The position numbers were made by a program, and so were the translations under genes. Below the pieces are notes generated by a model. It saw nothing but the letters and a program-made list of their open reading frames with translations. It was not told where the DNA came from and ran no database searches. This document shows, piece after piece, positions 53,786 to 64,000 of a stretch of DNA of 64,000 nucleotides. The stretch is taken from contig JABYQQ010000004.1 of NCBI GenBank assembly GCA_022605405.1, positions 2,480,001-2,544,000 of the forward strand, given 5' to 3'. This stretch comes from Earliella scabrosa. Taxonomy: Eukaryota; Basidiomycota; Agaricomycetes; Polyporales; Polyporaceae. How positions within the stretch are numbered: the first letter of the stretch is position 1; every line of letters begins with the position of its first letter.

Positions 53786-56003
53786 CTCCAGCCCTGCGTG
53801 TCGAGCCTTGCTCCACTCTCGCTGCACAAGCGCTCGTCGGACGCCCTCGCTCACCTCGTCGTTCCCTCCTCGTCTCGCTTGACCCCAGGTCGTGACATTA
53901 GGTCGAAACTCCTTGCAAGCGCCGGCGTGTAAACTCACTCCCTCTGAGGTAACGCGTGCCCTACAATACATACCACGGTCTCTAGTAACTAGTATTGTGA
54001 ACCTTTTGTGCTCGAGAGGCATCTGGGTTTTCAAGTATCCCTCAGCCAGGCCACGCACTTGCGCCCCCCAGCTGTTGTATCTGGGGTGCTTAACACCTTA
54101 GAAATGGAGGACAATCGTGCAGACCCTCCTTACCTACCTCTTTTAGCTCTCTAAGTCTTACCATACGATACTACCCGGGCGCGCGCATCCCTTTCCTCCC
54201 TCCTCTCGTCATCATGGCTTGTCGGGGACATTTTCACGGATATCACCCCGGAGAGCAGCGCGACGTCTACTGGTCCAGTGCTCAGAGGACCTTTACCATC
54301 TGCAAGGACCAGCCGTGCCCTAACCGCAGTTCAGGGAAGGCAGCGCAGAAGTTCCTAGAGGACAACGACCTCGAGGCGTGTACGGAACACAACGCCAACA
54401 TTATCAGGGGAATTTTTGGGATCCCTATAACGCAACCTGCTACTCGAGCCACCACCTCGAGACCCCCAAGTCGTGTTCCTAGTCGCACCAACACCCCTCC
54501 TACTCCCACCACTGTCCCTCCGGGAGTTGCACTCGTCGCCCAACGACTGCAAGAACGACGTACATCTTTCCCGGCCCGAACCTGTCGCAGGTCCCAGTCA
54601 GACCACCAGAGAAACTGCGACTACTATCATCCTTAACTCCCCGCCTGCCAAACCTGTTCGATCCGAACGCCACCCCTCACCCACCACAACGCAGCCTCCG
54701 CCACAGGTTGCCCAACCCACGCCACAGGTCGCACAACCTGTACCAACCGTTGCACAGGTAGCCGTACCTGCCCAAACATCCCAATCTTCCACCATGTCTG
54801 GCTCCATCCCTGACGCGCTGGTCAAGCTGCTTGCTCCTCAGCCATACCATGGCAAGGATCCCATCGCCACTCTTGCCTTCCTCTTGCGAGCAAAGGCGTT
54901 CTTCGACAACCTCCCCACCGCGGTCACAAGGGACCTGAAATTCCAGATGATTATGGGTTTTCTCAAAGACGACGCGGCGGTCTGGGCCTTGCCCTACTAC
55001 GCACAGCTGGGAGGCTCTCCGCCTTGCTGGGCCGACTTCACGGCCCACTTCTGTGCGGTTGACGACAAGGCCTCCGCCTACGAAGAACTCCGGCAGCTCA
55101 ATCGAGGGGCCCAGCGTCCCAAGATGGCCACCGTCAAGGAGTGGACAGCCAAGTTCACCGTGGTCGCCGCTCGGACGGGCCTTGGAGAGGAGGACAAGCG
55201 CATGCGCTATCGAGATGGCCTCCCCGAGCAGTTGCGCACCACCCTCATCACCAGTGGGCGTAACGTCTCGACCTTTGCCAAGATGCAGAAGGAGGCCCTC
55301 GAGATCAGCCAGGGCCTCGCATCCATCGAGGCCAGCAAGTTCCGTCCCTTTAAAGGGAAGGCCAAGGAACAGGTCGCTGGTACGAGCACCGACCAGCAGA
55401 CGGAGACCCGCACGTGCTTCAAGTGCGGGAAACCGGGGCACATTGCACGCAACTGCAAGGCCAAGAAAATCTCCGCTGCTCAGTTCGAGCAGATGGAGGC
55501 CAAGATGAAGCAGCTGCAGGAACAGCTGGCCTCTGTGAAAGCGGCAGAGAAGACGGAGGATTTTTGATCCGGACCTCACTAGCGGCTGCGGGTGTAGGTC
55601 CTTGTACAAATAGTCGGTTTGCTGTACTCGGGTCCGGGATTATCTATGAACTAGATCGTGATGGCCAACACTTTCACGTCCCAGTACAACTAATCGGCAA
55701 GCAGCACCGGAAGGAGGTCGTGGCCATGGTGGACAGTGGTGCCACTACAACCTTTCTAAGTAAACAGTTCGTCAAGGAGAACCGTGTGGTTACGCGGACA
55801 CTGGCTATGCCGATACCGCTGTATAACATTGACGGAACTCTGAATTGTGATGGTACGATCACAGATGTGGCCATCTTGGAACTGGAGATAGGAGCACACC
55901 GAGAAAAGGTGGTGTTCACGGTCACGGACATTGGCATGGAGGACATCATCATCGGAATGGATTGGTTATGCAAACACAACCCTGAGGTCGATTGGGACCA
56001 AGG
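53786..56003 (+). mobile_element. Gypsy2 copy C: 5' half of a rearranged element
   Basis: It starts with only the last 112 bp of the LTR (53786-53897), then the primer site (53900-53910), leader, gag and the protease end of pol. It stops at GATTGGGACCAAGG (56003), where inverted LTR sequence begins. The missing remainder of pol starts at exactly the matching point in the inverted copy D (59670 downwards). Confidence 0.9.
54214..55567 (+). pseudogene. gag: Gypsy2 gag, copy C, one frameshift
   Basis: It starts at ATG 54214 (MACRGHFHGYHPGEQRDV) with CKDQPCPNR and CTEHN in the upstream domain. A single-base deletion near 54578 (GGCCC where copy B has GGGCCC) shifts the frame. From there the frame that includes the core gag ATG at 54794 is open to TGA at 55565-55567. 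The zinc knuckle CFKCGKPGHIARNC is intact. Eight residues near 55038 are missing against copy B. The N-terminal part differs more from copy B than the core does. Pol follows in the -1 frame (protease VDSGATTTFL near 55731) up to 56003. Confidence 0.85.
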
Positions 56004-59000
56004 CTTACCTGGAGACAAGAGGTCGAAACTGAGGTCTCCAGGTAGCAAGTGCTAGGGCTTATATCTACAGTTAGAACAATAGCGCTGGGAGAACAATAGA
56101 ACAATAGCGTCACGGAACAATGGAGGGAGTACAATGGTGCGACGACAATTGTGTCCGGAACAAAGAAGAAGAAACAAAAGGGTGTCTTGGGGATGAAAGT
56201 ACAATGGGGATTGTGGACAATAGAAACAGTGAACGGTCGTGAACGGTGGTTAGTTGGGCGCTTCCCTAGGCGCTGAGGGACCGTTCGTGACAGTACCCCC
56301 CTCCTAAGGCTCGTGTCCTCATGAGCGACGCCTCTTGGGGATGTAGGGTTTGTGAGGTCCATCAGCATCGGGATGTCTGGTGTGGAATGCCTCTACCAAC
56401 TCAGCAGCATGTTCGACATCCGCTGCATCCTCCCAAGAGTCATTCTCCGGACCCCATCCTTTCCATCGGACCAAGTACTGCAGCTTGTGCCATCTGCCCC
56501 ACCGGCGCGAGTTACGGATTTCCTCCACCTCGTATTCTTCCTCGCCCTCAACCTCGATTGGGGCTGGTTCAGGAGGGACCCGTCCTGGCAGCGTACTCTG
56601 CTTGTGTGCGTGAAGGAGGGAGACATGGAACACCAGATGGATCTTCATTGTGTGGGGCAACTTGAGTTCGTATGCAAGTTCACCAACACGCCGTACAACT
56701 GGATACGGGCCTGCGAACTTGTCGGCGAGCTTCTTAGGGATGTCTGAGAACCTCAAGTTGCGCGTGTCCAGCCACACTTTCTGTCCAGGTGTGAATGTCG
56801 GAGTGTCCTGCGCATGGCGGTCGAAGTACTCCTTCATACGCTTTGCTGCCAGTGTCAATGCAGCGGTGGCGTTCTCGCGTGCCTTGGCAAGTTCTGCAAG
56901 CCGTTCATTGGCTGCAGGTACTTGTGTGTCCGGGTTGGCAGGGACCAGGAACTGTGGTTCATATCTGTACATCAGGAAGAAGGGGGAGTACCCAGTCGAT
57001 GAGTGAACTCTGGCATTGAGTGCATACTCCGCGATGGGGAGCCACTTGACCCAGTCATCTCGTCGCTGACTGCAGAATGCTCGCAAGTACGCCTCTACTT
57101 CCTGATTGAACCGCTCCGACTGTCCGTCGGTCTGGGGATGATACGCAGTGGACAGGGTGCTCTCAATGCCTAAGCCCTTCAGAATGGCACGGAATAGGTC
57201 CGCAGCGAACTGCGGTCCTCGATCGGAGATGATCTTTTGGGGCAGTCCATGCAGGCGGAAGTACTCCCGAATGAAGACGTCTGCTGCCCCTCCGGCATCA
57301 ATCTCGTCGCTACAGGGTACCAAGTGCACCAGTTTTCCGTGTCTGTCTGCCATGAGTTGGATCGCATTGTGGCCATCGATCTCAGGAAGGCCGACGATGT
57401 AGTCACAAGTGACAATTTGTCCGGGCCTCTCAGGGATTTCGTTGGGCTTGAGAAGACCTTGAGGTCGACTTCGTACGGGTTTAGTGCGTCGACAAGTGTC
57501 GCACGTCCCCACGTACTCTTTGACGAATTTGCCCATCCCTGGCCACCAGTAGTTGCGCGATACCAACTCGAGCGTTTTCCACTGCCCTGGGTGTCCCGCA
57601 GGAGGTAGATCGTGGTGAAGTCGGACGATCTCAGTGCGGAGTGCCTCATCCTTCGGTACATAGACCTTTCCTCGGTAGAGGATGAGGCCTTGCTCCACAT
57701 TCCAATCGACGAGGTCACTCTGGAGTCGCGCTGGTCCCAGCTTCTCCACTTTCTGTAGAGCTTCTGCTACCTCCTGTTCCCATTGGGAGCAAGTGCGAAC
57801 ACGCTTTAGCAGGGCTTTGTCGGCCACTACTGCGTTGTGTCCTCTACAAGCTGCCAGCAGTCTGAACTGCTCCGGTCGTAGCACGATCTGGTCTAGGTTG
57901 TCATCGGCATCATCCTTCTGGTGATCAGGACGCCTGGAGAGCGCATCTGCACGTCCGTTGGATGTGCCAGGTTTGTGCGTGATCTCGAAGTCAAACCTAG
58001 ACAGATACAGTGCCCATCGCGCCTGTCTACGAGTGAGATGTTGTGCAGTACGCCAATATCTGAGATTCTTGTGGTCTGACTGAATCTCGAAACACCGTGG
58101 TAACCCTTCCAGGTAGTGGCGCCAGGCCTCTAAGGCCCGTATGATCGCAAGCATCTCTTTATCGTAGATCTCGTAGTTGCGCTCCGCCTCACTCATGGAC
58201 TCGGAGTGAAAGGCGACCGGGTGCCATTTGCCATCGTCCTGTAGCTGTGCAAGTACCCCACCCGTTGCATATCCCGAGGCGTCCACCTCAATGCGTGTGT
58301 CTTTGGTTGGGTCGTACATGCACAGTACTGGGTTCTGGACAAAGCGACACTTCAGCTCGTCAAAGGCGTCCTGTTCCTCCTGTCCCCACTGCCAGGGCAC
58401 ATTGCCTGTGAGACGATCCAAGGGTTTGCAAATGCGACTGAAGTCCTGGATGAATCTGCGATAGAAATTCGCAAATCCTCGGAACTTCCGGACATCAGAC
58501 GCATTGCGCGGAGTAGGCCACTCCTGAATACCCTTTACTTTTACAGGATCCATCTCGACACAGTTGTGGGACAAGAGGACACCGAGGTACTCGGCCTTGG
58601 GGACTTCAAACTCGCATTTCTCGGGCTTGCAGAACAGGTCATGCTCTGCCAATCTCTTCAGGACTTTGCGGGTAACGGCGCGATGTGTCTCAAGGTCGTT
58701 GGAGAAGATCAGGATGTTGTCTAAGTAGATCGTGATCTTTCCTTCCACAATGAGGTCCTTAAAGATGTCGTTCATGAAAGCCGAGAAGGTGCTAGGCAAG
58801 TTGGTCAACCCAAAGAACATCATGTTTGGCTCGAAGAGCCCTTGGTTCGTGACAAACGCAGCTTTCCACTCATCTCCCGTCTTAATCCAGATGTTGTTGT
58901 ACCCCCAACGAATGTCCAACTTAGTGAAGACCTTGGCCTGTTTGAGTCGATCCACCAGCTCTGAGACGAGAGGAATCGGATACTGATTCTTCACGGTGAT

Positions 59001-59670
59001 CCCGTTGAGCTGATGGTAGTCCTGTACGGGTCACAGACTACTGTCCTTCTTTTTGATGAAGAAGAAGGGCGATGAAATGGGCGACTTCGACTCGCTGATG
59101 TAGCCTTAAGCCAGGTTCTCCTGCAGAAACTTATCTAGTTCTACCTGCTCGTTGGGGTAGAGGGGGTACACTCGTGAATGGAACATCTTGGCCTCTGGTA
59201 CCAGTTCAATTGCATGGTCGTACGGTCCATGCTCAGGGAGCCGTTCCGATGCGTCTTTGGAAAACATGCGTAGATACTGGTGATACCGTTCGGGCACAAT
59301 CTGTTCCACCGGGCGCACTTCCTTCTTCTGGTACTCCTGCTCTGCAAGCTGCTGCGAGTATGTGTAGCCAGCCATTGCAAACAGTTGTGGAGCATTGAAT
59401 AAGGCATGTCCTTGCTCCCAGGAGTACAGAAGGGCATCCTCGGAGTTATCCCATTCAACCGGTATACTCGACGGGGTGGCTGGTTCGAGGTCCTCCTCGA
59501 CCATCACTGTAGCCCGTATCTTCCCTACTTCTTTAACCTTTCGCACTTGCCGAGTACGTTGACGCGCCATAGGCCTAACCCCCGTATCACACGTGTCCGT
59601 CTGAGCAGGCAGTTGGCCTTTGACGCAGGGTTGACATGATGCAGGACATCTGGACAGCTTCAACGTCCCT
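56004..59670 (-). mobile_element. Gypsy2 copy D: inverted 3' half (pol and partial LTR)
   Basis: On the minus strand: pol from GACGTTGAAGCTG (59670) to its stop at 56319, purine tract (56305-56293), then LTR positions 1 to about 289 (56292-56004). It ends just past the LTR hairpin. It complements copy C without loss or overlap beyond AGG. Confidence 0.9.
56319..59670 (-). pseudogene. pol: Gypsy2 pol, copy D: RT to chromodomain with two stops and a changed active site
   Basis: The frame begins just after the protease. TAA at 59106-59108 (after FLQENLA) and TGA at 59031-59033 (in the SSL-PVQDY region) interrupt the RT N-terminal part. From 58994 the frame is open for 891 codons through RT, RNase H, integrase (HHDLPPAGHPGQ, CDTCRRTK, IISDRGPQF, YHPQTDGQSERF) and chromodomain (LQYLVRWKGWGPENDSW). 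The RT active site reads YLDN, with the second Asp changed to Asn (codon at 58716-58718). Copy B has YLDD. Such an enzyme should not polymerise DNA. Position, stops and active-site change all mark a dead copy. Confidence 0.92.
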
Positions 59671-59673
59671 CCT

Positions 59674-60016
59674 CAGACACCCTTTTGTTTCTTCTCCTTT
59701 GTTCCGGACACAATTGTCGTCGCACCATTGTACTTCCTCCATTGTTCCGTCACGCTATTGTTCTATTGTTCTCCCAGCGCTATTGTTCTAACTGTAGATA
59801 TAAGCCCTAGCACTTGCTACCTGGAGACCTCAGTTTCGACCTCTTGTCTCCAGGTAAGCCTCCTCTGTACTTCGCTGTAGATCCTTCGCTCAATACAACT
59901 TGTCTCCAGCCCTGCGTGTTGAGCCTTGCTCCACTCTCGCTGCACAAGCGCTCGTCGGACGCCCTCGCTCGTCTCGTCGTTCCCTCCTCGTCTCGCTTGA
60001 TCCCCAGGTCGCGACA
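59674..60016 (+). repeat. Gypsy2 LTR fragment, plus strand, at the right edge of the rearrangement
   Basis: It matches the LTR from about position 105 to its end (...GTCGCGACA at 60016), again with the hairpin, so LTR positions 105-289 exist twice around the inverted segment. The next bases (ACCACCACAATC) are not gypsy2. Confidence 0.88.
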
Positions 60017-60987
60017 ACCACCACAATCACCTTGGGTGAACTTGGACACATCGCTAGAGTTTATCCAGCACATGGTACGTCTCGCTATGTCTCGTCTCAA
60101 TCTTTGACCTTGCACTCCCGGCAATCGAGCCATCTCGTGCCAGGTCAGTATCATGGTTCATTAACTTCATCCTTGGCGCCATACCCACACGGACTTGCAC
60201 CTCACGTCATTTATATGCCCATCCCTCGGGCGATAAATGTCGAAGAGTGCTTCATAGCACCTGTGTTCAAGGCATAGTACAACATGTATTCATAGCGCTA
60301 GTATACAATTCGAATTCTACGCCTAATAACGCAGCATTGCTAGTGATATTGGCGCGCGTTCAAGTACCTGTGGCGTAGCGTTTGATATCTACGCGCAGTC
60401 TCCAAGGCTTCTCCTCGCCGGCAAAACATGGGATCGTCGGCATATTATGTGCCAGAGACTTCACATCGTCAGCGCATCCACATCATGATACAGCACGTAG
60501 GTTTGGCCGGAGATGTGTGCGGTATGGGCTCACTGTCGTAGCTATTGGCGGAGATCTCGGATCGTCGGATCCGGCGATGGCTTGGCGTCGTGTCGCCTTC
60601 GGACCATATCCTGGCTGGAGACGTCTTGTAGCTGGACCCCGAGCTACATCCGAAAGCTTGGAGTCCTCACAGCATATTCACAGGGAGCTACATCTGACTT
60701 TCTGCAGTGATTAGGCTTCATGACAGCCAAGCAACATGTTGATAGTCTCTTCAATATTGCTCCTTCAAGTATTATCAATGACTGATTGTATGTAAGCACG
60801 ATATTCTCATGTACAACATCTGAATAACACTTCAAATGCTATCAAAAGGTCCTTCAATGTCAATATATTGATACCATTCAGAAGGCTATTAAACAACTTG
60901 GTTTAAAGTGGGCCATTGCTGGCATGAACGATTGATGAGAATTTTGTACTTTGGAAGAATCAATAAATGTATATATGTATAGTAGAA
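60017..60987. other. Intergenic stretch, no supported gene
   Basis: A 110-codon plus-strand frame at 60382-60714 has no recognisable domain. A repeat end of the R2 type (GGGCCATTGCTGGCA...AACGATTGATGAG) lies at about 60911-60940. Confidence 0.4.
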
Positions 60988-61299
60988 CTACAATCTCATA
61001 TAAATCAATAAAGACATGACATATTCTCCAGAGGTCTGAAGTTTTTTAGCTGAATAATTTACAGTATTGCCACAATACTGAACTTGGTCTTTAGTTGTAA
61101 TACCATCATGGTACCAGATACCTCCAGATTGATCTACAAACCAACATACAAAGTGCTGGTTATGGTAGTATACTATCCCACAGAGTCTATACATTTGGTG
61201 TATCTCTGGTAGTGTTATCTGATTCTCTATAACTACTTTGTCTGTAGTGATAAATGCAATAATATTAGGGGCCTTCTCATATTTCTGTATCTTCTGCAT
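60988..61299 (-). pseudogene. Fragment resembling the C-terminus of a transposon-associated ubiquitin-protease-like protein
   Basis: A minus-strand frame of about 103 codons has YRLCGIVYYHNQHFVCWFVD and GGIWYHDGI. The pattern LxGIxYYxxxHF...WFHDG is what I recall from ubiquitin-specific-protease-like proteins that are multiplied in Agaricomycete genomes next to transposons. The His in HF and the WYHDG block would correspond to the region around the catalytic His. The N-terminal part is absent; the frame ends at R1 copy iv (61341). Assignment is by memory of a pattern only. Confidence 0.4.
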
Positions 61300-61340
61300 T
61301 GATCTATCACACTGAGGACAAGCAGATGTGGTTTTCTGAA

Positions 61341-62110
61341 TTACGATTGATGAGTTTACGAATTAATCGTTCTTATGGGGAGCTTTTGGCCCGGCGCTTG
61401 TGACGCAACTCGATCACCGTGGGAAAAGTTTTTGTTACCCTTCCATACAACTTATGTCATCTCAGGTAACAAAATTTGTTACTTTTAGACGCTCACCACA
61501 GGGTTAGGGTTGAAATTTCTTACTCGTTTCTTACCACTGGACACAGCCACATTGACTACTTTTCTTATGCTCTCCCCCGCGGCTCGGGTGCTGGCATGGC
61601 CGGCGCTTACTACATTGTGTTGGCACATGCTTCGTGGTTCATTGGTGTCTATACTATTAGTTACTAGTGGCTCTTTCTATTACTTCTAATGACTTCATCT
61701 ACTACTGCCTATACTTATAACTCTGTAACAAACATGTTTTTATATTGTTTGGTAGGCATGATCTGCATCTTTTAGATGCACTTACTGCAAGTGTGTATGA
61801 ACTATTAGTACAAAAGTTAAAGCTCATATACACTTGCCCAAATGCGGAAGGTTGGCTGGGTTGTGAGCATGATTTGGCTTCAGTATGCATGTGTGGTCAC
61901 ACTAGATCATTGTTCATCATATGTTGATCTTCTAGACCCATTACACATCTATTTAATCCACTTCAACCTGTATCAACAAACACATTTATTGGCCAAATGT
62001 TCAAAAGTTGCAATGATTGTCAACTTTCTATACTTCAATGTACTTATGAGAGCTCAGGAGTATATGGAATGGATAGAGATGATACAATAGAGAATTATCA
62101 TGATTTTTTC
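61341..62110 (+). repeat. R1 dispersed repeat, copy iv
   Basis: It starts TTACGATTGATGAG and runs through GGGTTAGGGTTG and a GGTAACAAAATT...TTTTAG block to GAGAATTATCATGA. It is continuous with the palindrome that follows, which suggests the palindrome is part of the R1 element, as also in copy i. Confidence 0.8.
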
Positions 62111-62720
62111 GTAATTTTTGCTATAGAACTGATGGAGTTATTCAGTAAACAGTGAATAGATTGTTCAGTTGTGATGACAATATTCCCACGGTGGTGCGAT
62201 TGAAGAGAGCTCATTTTTCCGGTTCTAATGGTATATAACACTCCATACATTCATTAGAAACTGACAGAGATACACTCTGAAGCCAATGGTACTAGTCCCT
62301 GCACAGCCGCATGAATAGCCGCTGGAGAATCCCAAACCACTGTCGATGGCGCTTATTTTTAAGCGCCATCGACAGCGGTTTGGGATTCTCCAGCGCCTAT
62401 TTATGTGGCTGTGCACGAGCTAGTACTACTTGCTTCAAAGTGTATCTCTGTCGGTTCCTATGCAATACATGGAGTGTTATATACCATTAGAACCGGAAAA
62501 ATGAGCTCTCTTCAATCGCACCACCGTGGGAATATTGTCATCACAACTGAACAATCTATTCACTGTTTACTGAATAACTCCATCAGTTCTATAGCAAAAA
62601 TTACGAAAAAATCATGATAATTCTCTATTGTATCATCTCTATCCATTCCATATACTACTGAGCTCTTATATGTACATTGAAGTATAGAAATTTGACAATC
62701 ATTGCAACTTCTCGAACAAT
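61990..62720. repeat. Long palindrome, arms about 360 bp, centre 62357/62358
   Basis: The left arm (TTGCAATGATTGTCAACTTTC ... GGCGCTTA) and right arm (TAAGCGCC ... GACAATCATTGCAAC) are inverted copies with a four-base TTTT centre. The innermost 16 bp (62340-62355 with 62360-62375) are perfect. The arms diverge in the middle (CTAGTCCCTGCACAGCC against GTGGCTGTGCACGAGCTAG) but realign outside it. Confidence 0.85.
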
Positions 62721-62966
62721 TGGTCATATGCCCATGTTGATCTAGAAATATATCCAGCCCGAATGAGACCACTAGCTTATAACACAGGAGGTACCAATGA
62801 TCATTCTCCTGGGCTCTGTAAGATCTTGTAATGGTACCAATAACTCAGTATTACCTACAACTTGCACTCTCCATAAACAATGTAGTGTTTCTAAAGTTGT
62901 GTAGAGTAACATGTATCATTGAAAGCACACAATATAGTGGTTTTTTGCTGTACTAGTAGTGCAATA

Positions 62967-63116
62967 CTGTACCATTTAAATCTATTCGACCAGCACGTGA
63001 CATTTTTATTTTTCCCACAAATCTCCAAAATGCCCATAAATCGACAGACAATTCCTGGTGGTGTTTCCGAAAATTGGGTGTGACCGTGACTGGTCAAATA
63101 GATTTAAATGGTACAG
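62967..63116. mobile_element. 150-bp mariner-type MITE
   Basis: 27-bp terminal inverted repeats CTGTACCATTTAAATCTAT...CCAG and CTGG...ATTTAAATGGTACAG have one mismatch. They are flanked by TA on each side (62965-62966 and 63117-63118), the Tc1/mariner target duplication. There is no coding capacity. A truncated relative ends at 42536. Confidence 0.85.
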
Positions 63117-63189
63117 TATTCTGAGCTGCTTGTGCTTTATGGATGAACAAATGCTGTAAAGAAATGAACTGACATGAATGGAAAGTATT

Positions 63190-63655
63190 ATGTGTCATTG
63201 AGAAGCCAAAGATCACCTCATAGTCACACTACAAGTTGAATACTGCAGCACATAAACACTTCATTGAGAAATAAGCCAGTATGATAAGCAAAAAGAGTGG
63301 CATGCTATGCTGCATAAAGCCATGTGCAATGAGCTTGGAATTCTATACTATACTTGGAAAAGTTCATTGAAGTAATAAAAGTTCGTCCACTGCAAAATGG
63401 AGAGATGAGAGTATCAAACATATCTGACAGCAGTGAATGCTCAGTTCAAAAGAGTGTTGCATGAAATGTAAATCTTCAAGCAATGTTTCATGCTTTGACC
63501 AAAAGTTCGAAATCAAGTATATTTGAATCTCATTGTTTAGTGACAGTGTGATGATTGTAGATCATTTGCTTGTTTATTAGCATCTCAATAATGATGAGCA
63601 ACCATCTCATCAATCATGCCTGCCAGACATGGCCCACTCCCACCCAAGTTGCAAG
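63190..63655 (-). repeat. R2 dispersed repeat, copy d
   Basis: Inverted R2 copy ending in CATCAATCATGCCTGCCAGACATGG... and CCCACTCCCACCCAAG at about 63613-63650. Confidence 0.75.
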
Positions 63656-63964
63656 TGCATTATACCACTGCATAACTGACTTTCCCTTATGGATTCCAAG
63701 TTTTGTAGGATGGTTTTTCCAGAAGTCAACATGACATGTCCATACCACTTTCTCACTCTTTGTAGTGACAGATTGATACTCACAGGCTCTACATATATGA
63801 TGCTCAAGGAGAATGGGTTCATTAATTGCAAGAGTGCTTCTGGTGAGACTATATATATCAGTGGGATTGCTACCTTTTGGACCAAGGTCAGCATTTTCTT
63901 GACCAAGTCTGAATCTGAACTGATCTCGAGCATGAACAATAGCTTTGCTTGAATCTTGGCACAA
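63656..63964 (-). pseudogene. Unrecognised coding fragment at window end
   Basis: Two overlapping minus-strand frames are open here. The one from 63964 has PILLEHHICRACEYQSVTT and CHVDFWKNHPTKL, with Cys/His spacing like a small zinc finger. It joins R2 copy d at about 63656. It may belong to the same transposon-associated gene as 60988-61299, but I cannot show this. It probably continues beyond the window. Confidence 0.3.
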
Positions 63965-64000
63965 AGCCTGCTCAAATAATATACCAAGATATTGTAGAGT

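Noticed and set aside
53222..54058. 278-codon minus-strand frame
   Set aside because: It runs antisense through the gypsy2 LTR end and leader into the unrecognised region; no domain and mixed origin.

Overview
The window looks like a transposon-dense, gene-poor region of a basidiomycete (probably Agaricomycete) fungal genome. Evidence: hAT transposases of the type with many 55-110 bp GT-AG introns, Ty3/gypsy chromoviruses with C-terminal chromodomains, a Ty1/copia element, a LINE with zinc-knuckle ORF1, and interstitial TTAGGG repeats. I see no rRNA, convincing tRNA, CRISPR or bacterial-type operon. No host gene is recognisable with confidence.

Layout. (1) 1-13450 is a nested stack. The 5' leader of one Ty3/gypsy element ('gypsy2', copy A, 12705-13450) was hit by a hAT transposon whose right end is at 12704. 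An intron of the hAT transposase (donor at 159, acceptor ending 10819) was hit by a foldback element with two 831-bp, almost identical inverted arms (174-1004 and 9892-10722). The spacer of the foldback was hit by a complete second chromovirus, 'gypsy1' (1440-9792, 548-bp LTRs, perfect 5-bp duplication CTGTT). (2) 13451-19841 is a near-intact gypsy2 element, copy B (447-bp LTRs, gag and a 1262-codon pol). (3) 19842-25600 is non-coding, with one perfect 33-bp hairpin and simple repeats. (4) 25600-29060 holds dispersed repeats (here R1 and R2) and a solo gypsy2 LTR. (5) 29067-29781 is a non-autonomous hAT MITE with perfect ends and 8-bp duplication. (6) 30379-31330 is a decayed 5' part of a second hAT transposase, next to a decayed LINE (about 31330-37600), both on the minus strand. 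(7) 38150-42580 is again R1/R2 repeats and small MITEs. (8) 42155-50820 holds a broken solo copia LTR, a PIF1-type helicase remnant, and an unrecognised multi-exon gene split by a defective copia element (45801-49726, minus). (9) 50950-53300 is an unrecognised, decayed minus-strand coding region. (10) 53786-60016 is one gypsy2 element whose 3' half has been flipped (copies C and D). (11) 60017-64000 holds fragments of a possible transposon-associated protease, R1/R2 copies, a 0.7-kb palindrome and a mariner-type MITE.

Main result. Both chromovirus families appear to prime reverse transcription with their own RNA, as Tf1/sushi elements do. An 11-nt word about 33 nt downstream of the TATA box is exactly complementary to the primer-binding site two bases after the LTR. 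The one base that differs between the families (AGTTTCGATCT versus AGTTTCGACCT) is matched by a compensating change in each family's own primer-binding site (AGATCGAAACT versus AGGTCGAAACT). Gypsy1 also carries extra open frames before gag and after pol, which is unusual for this group.
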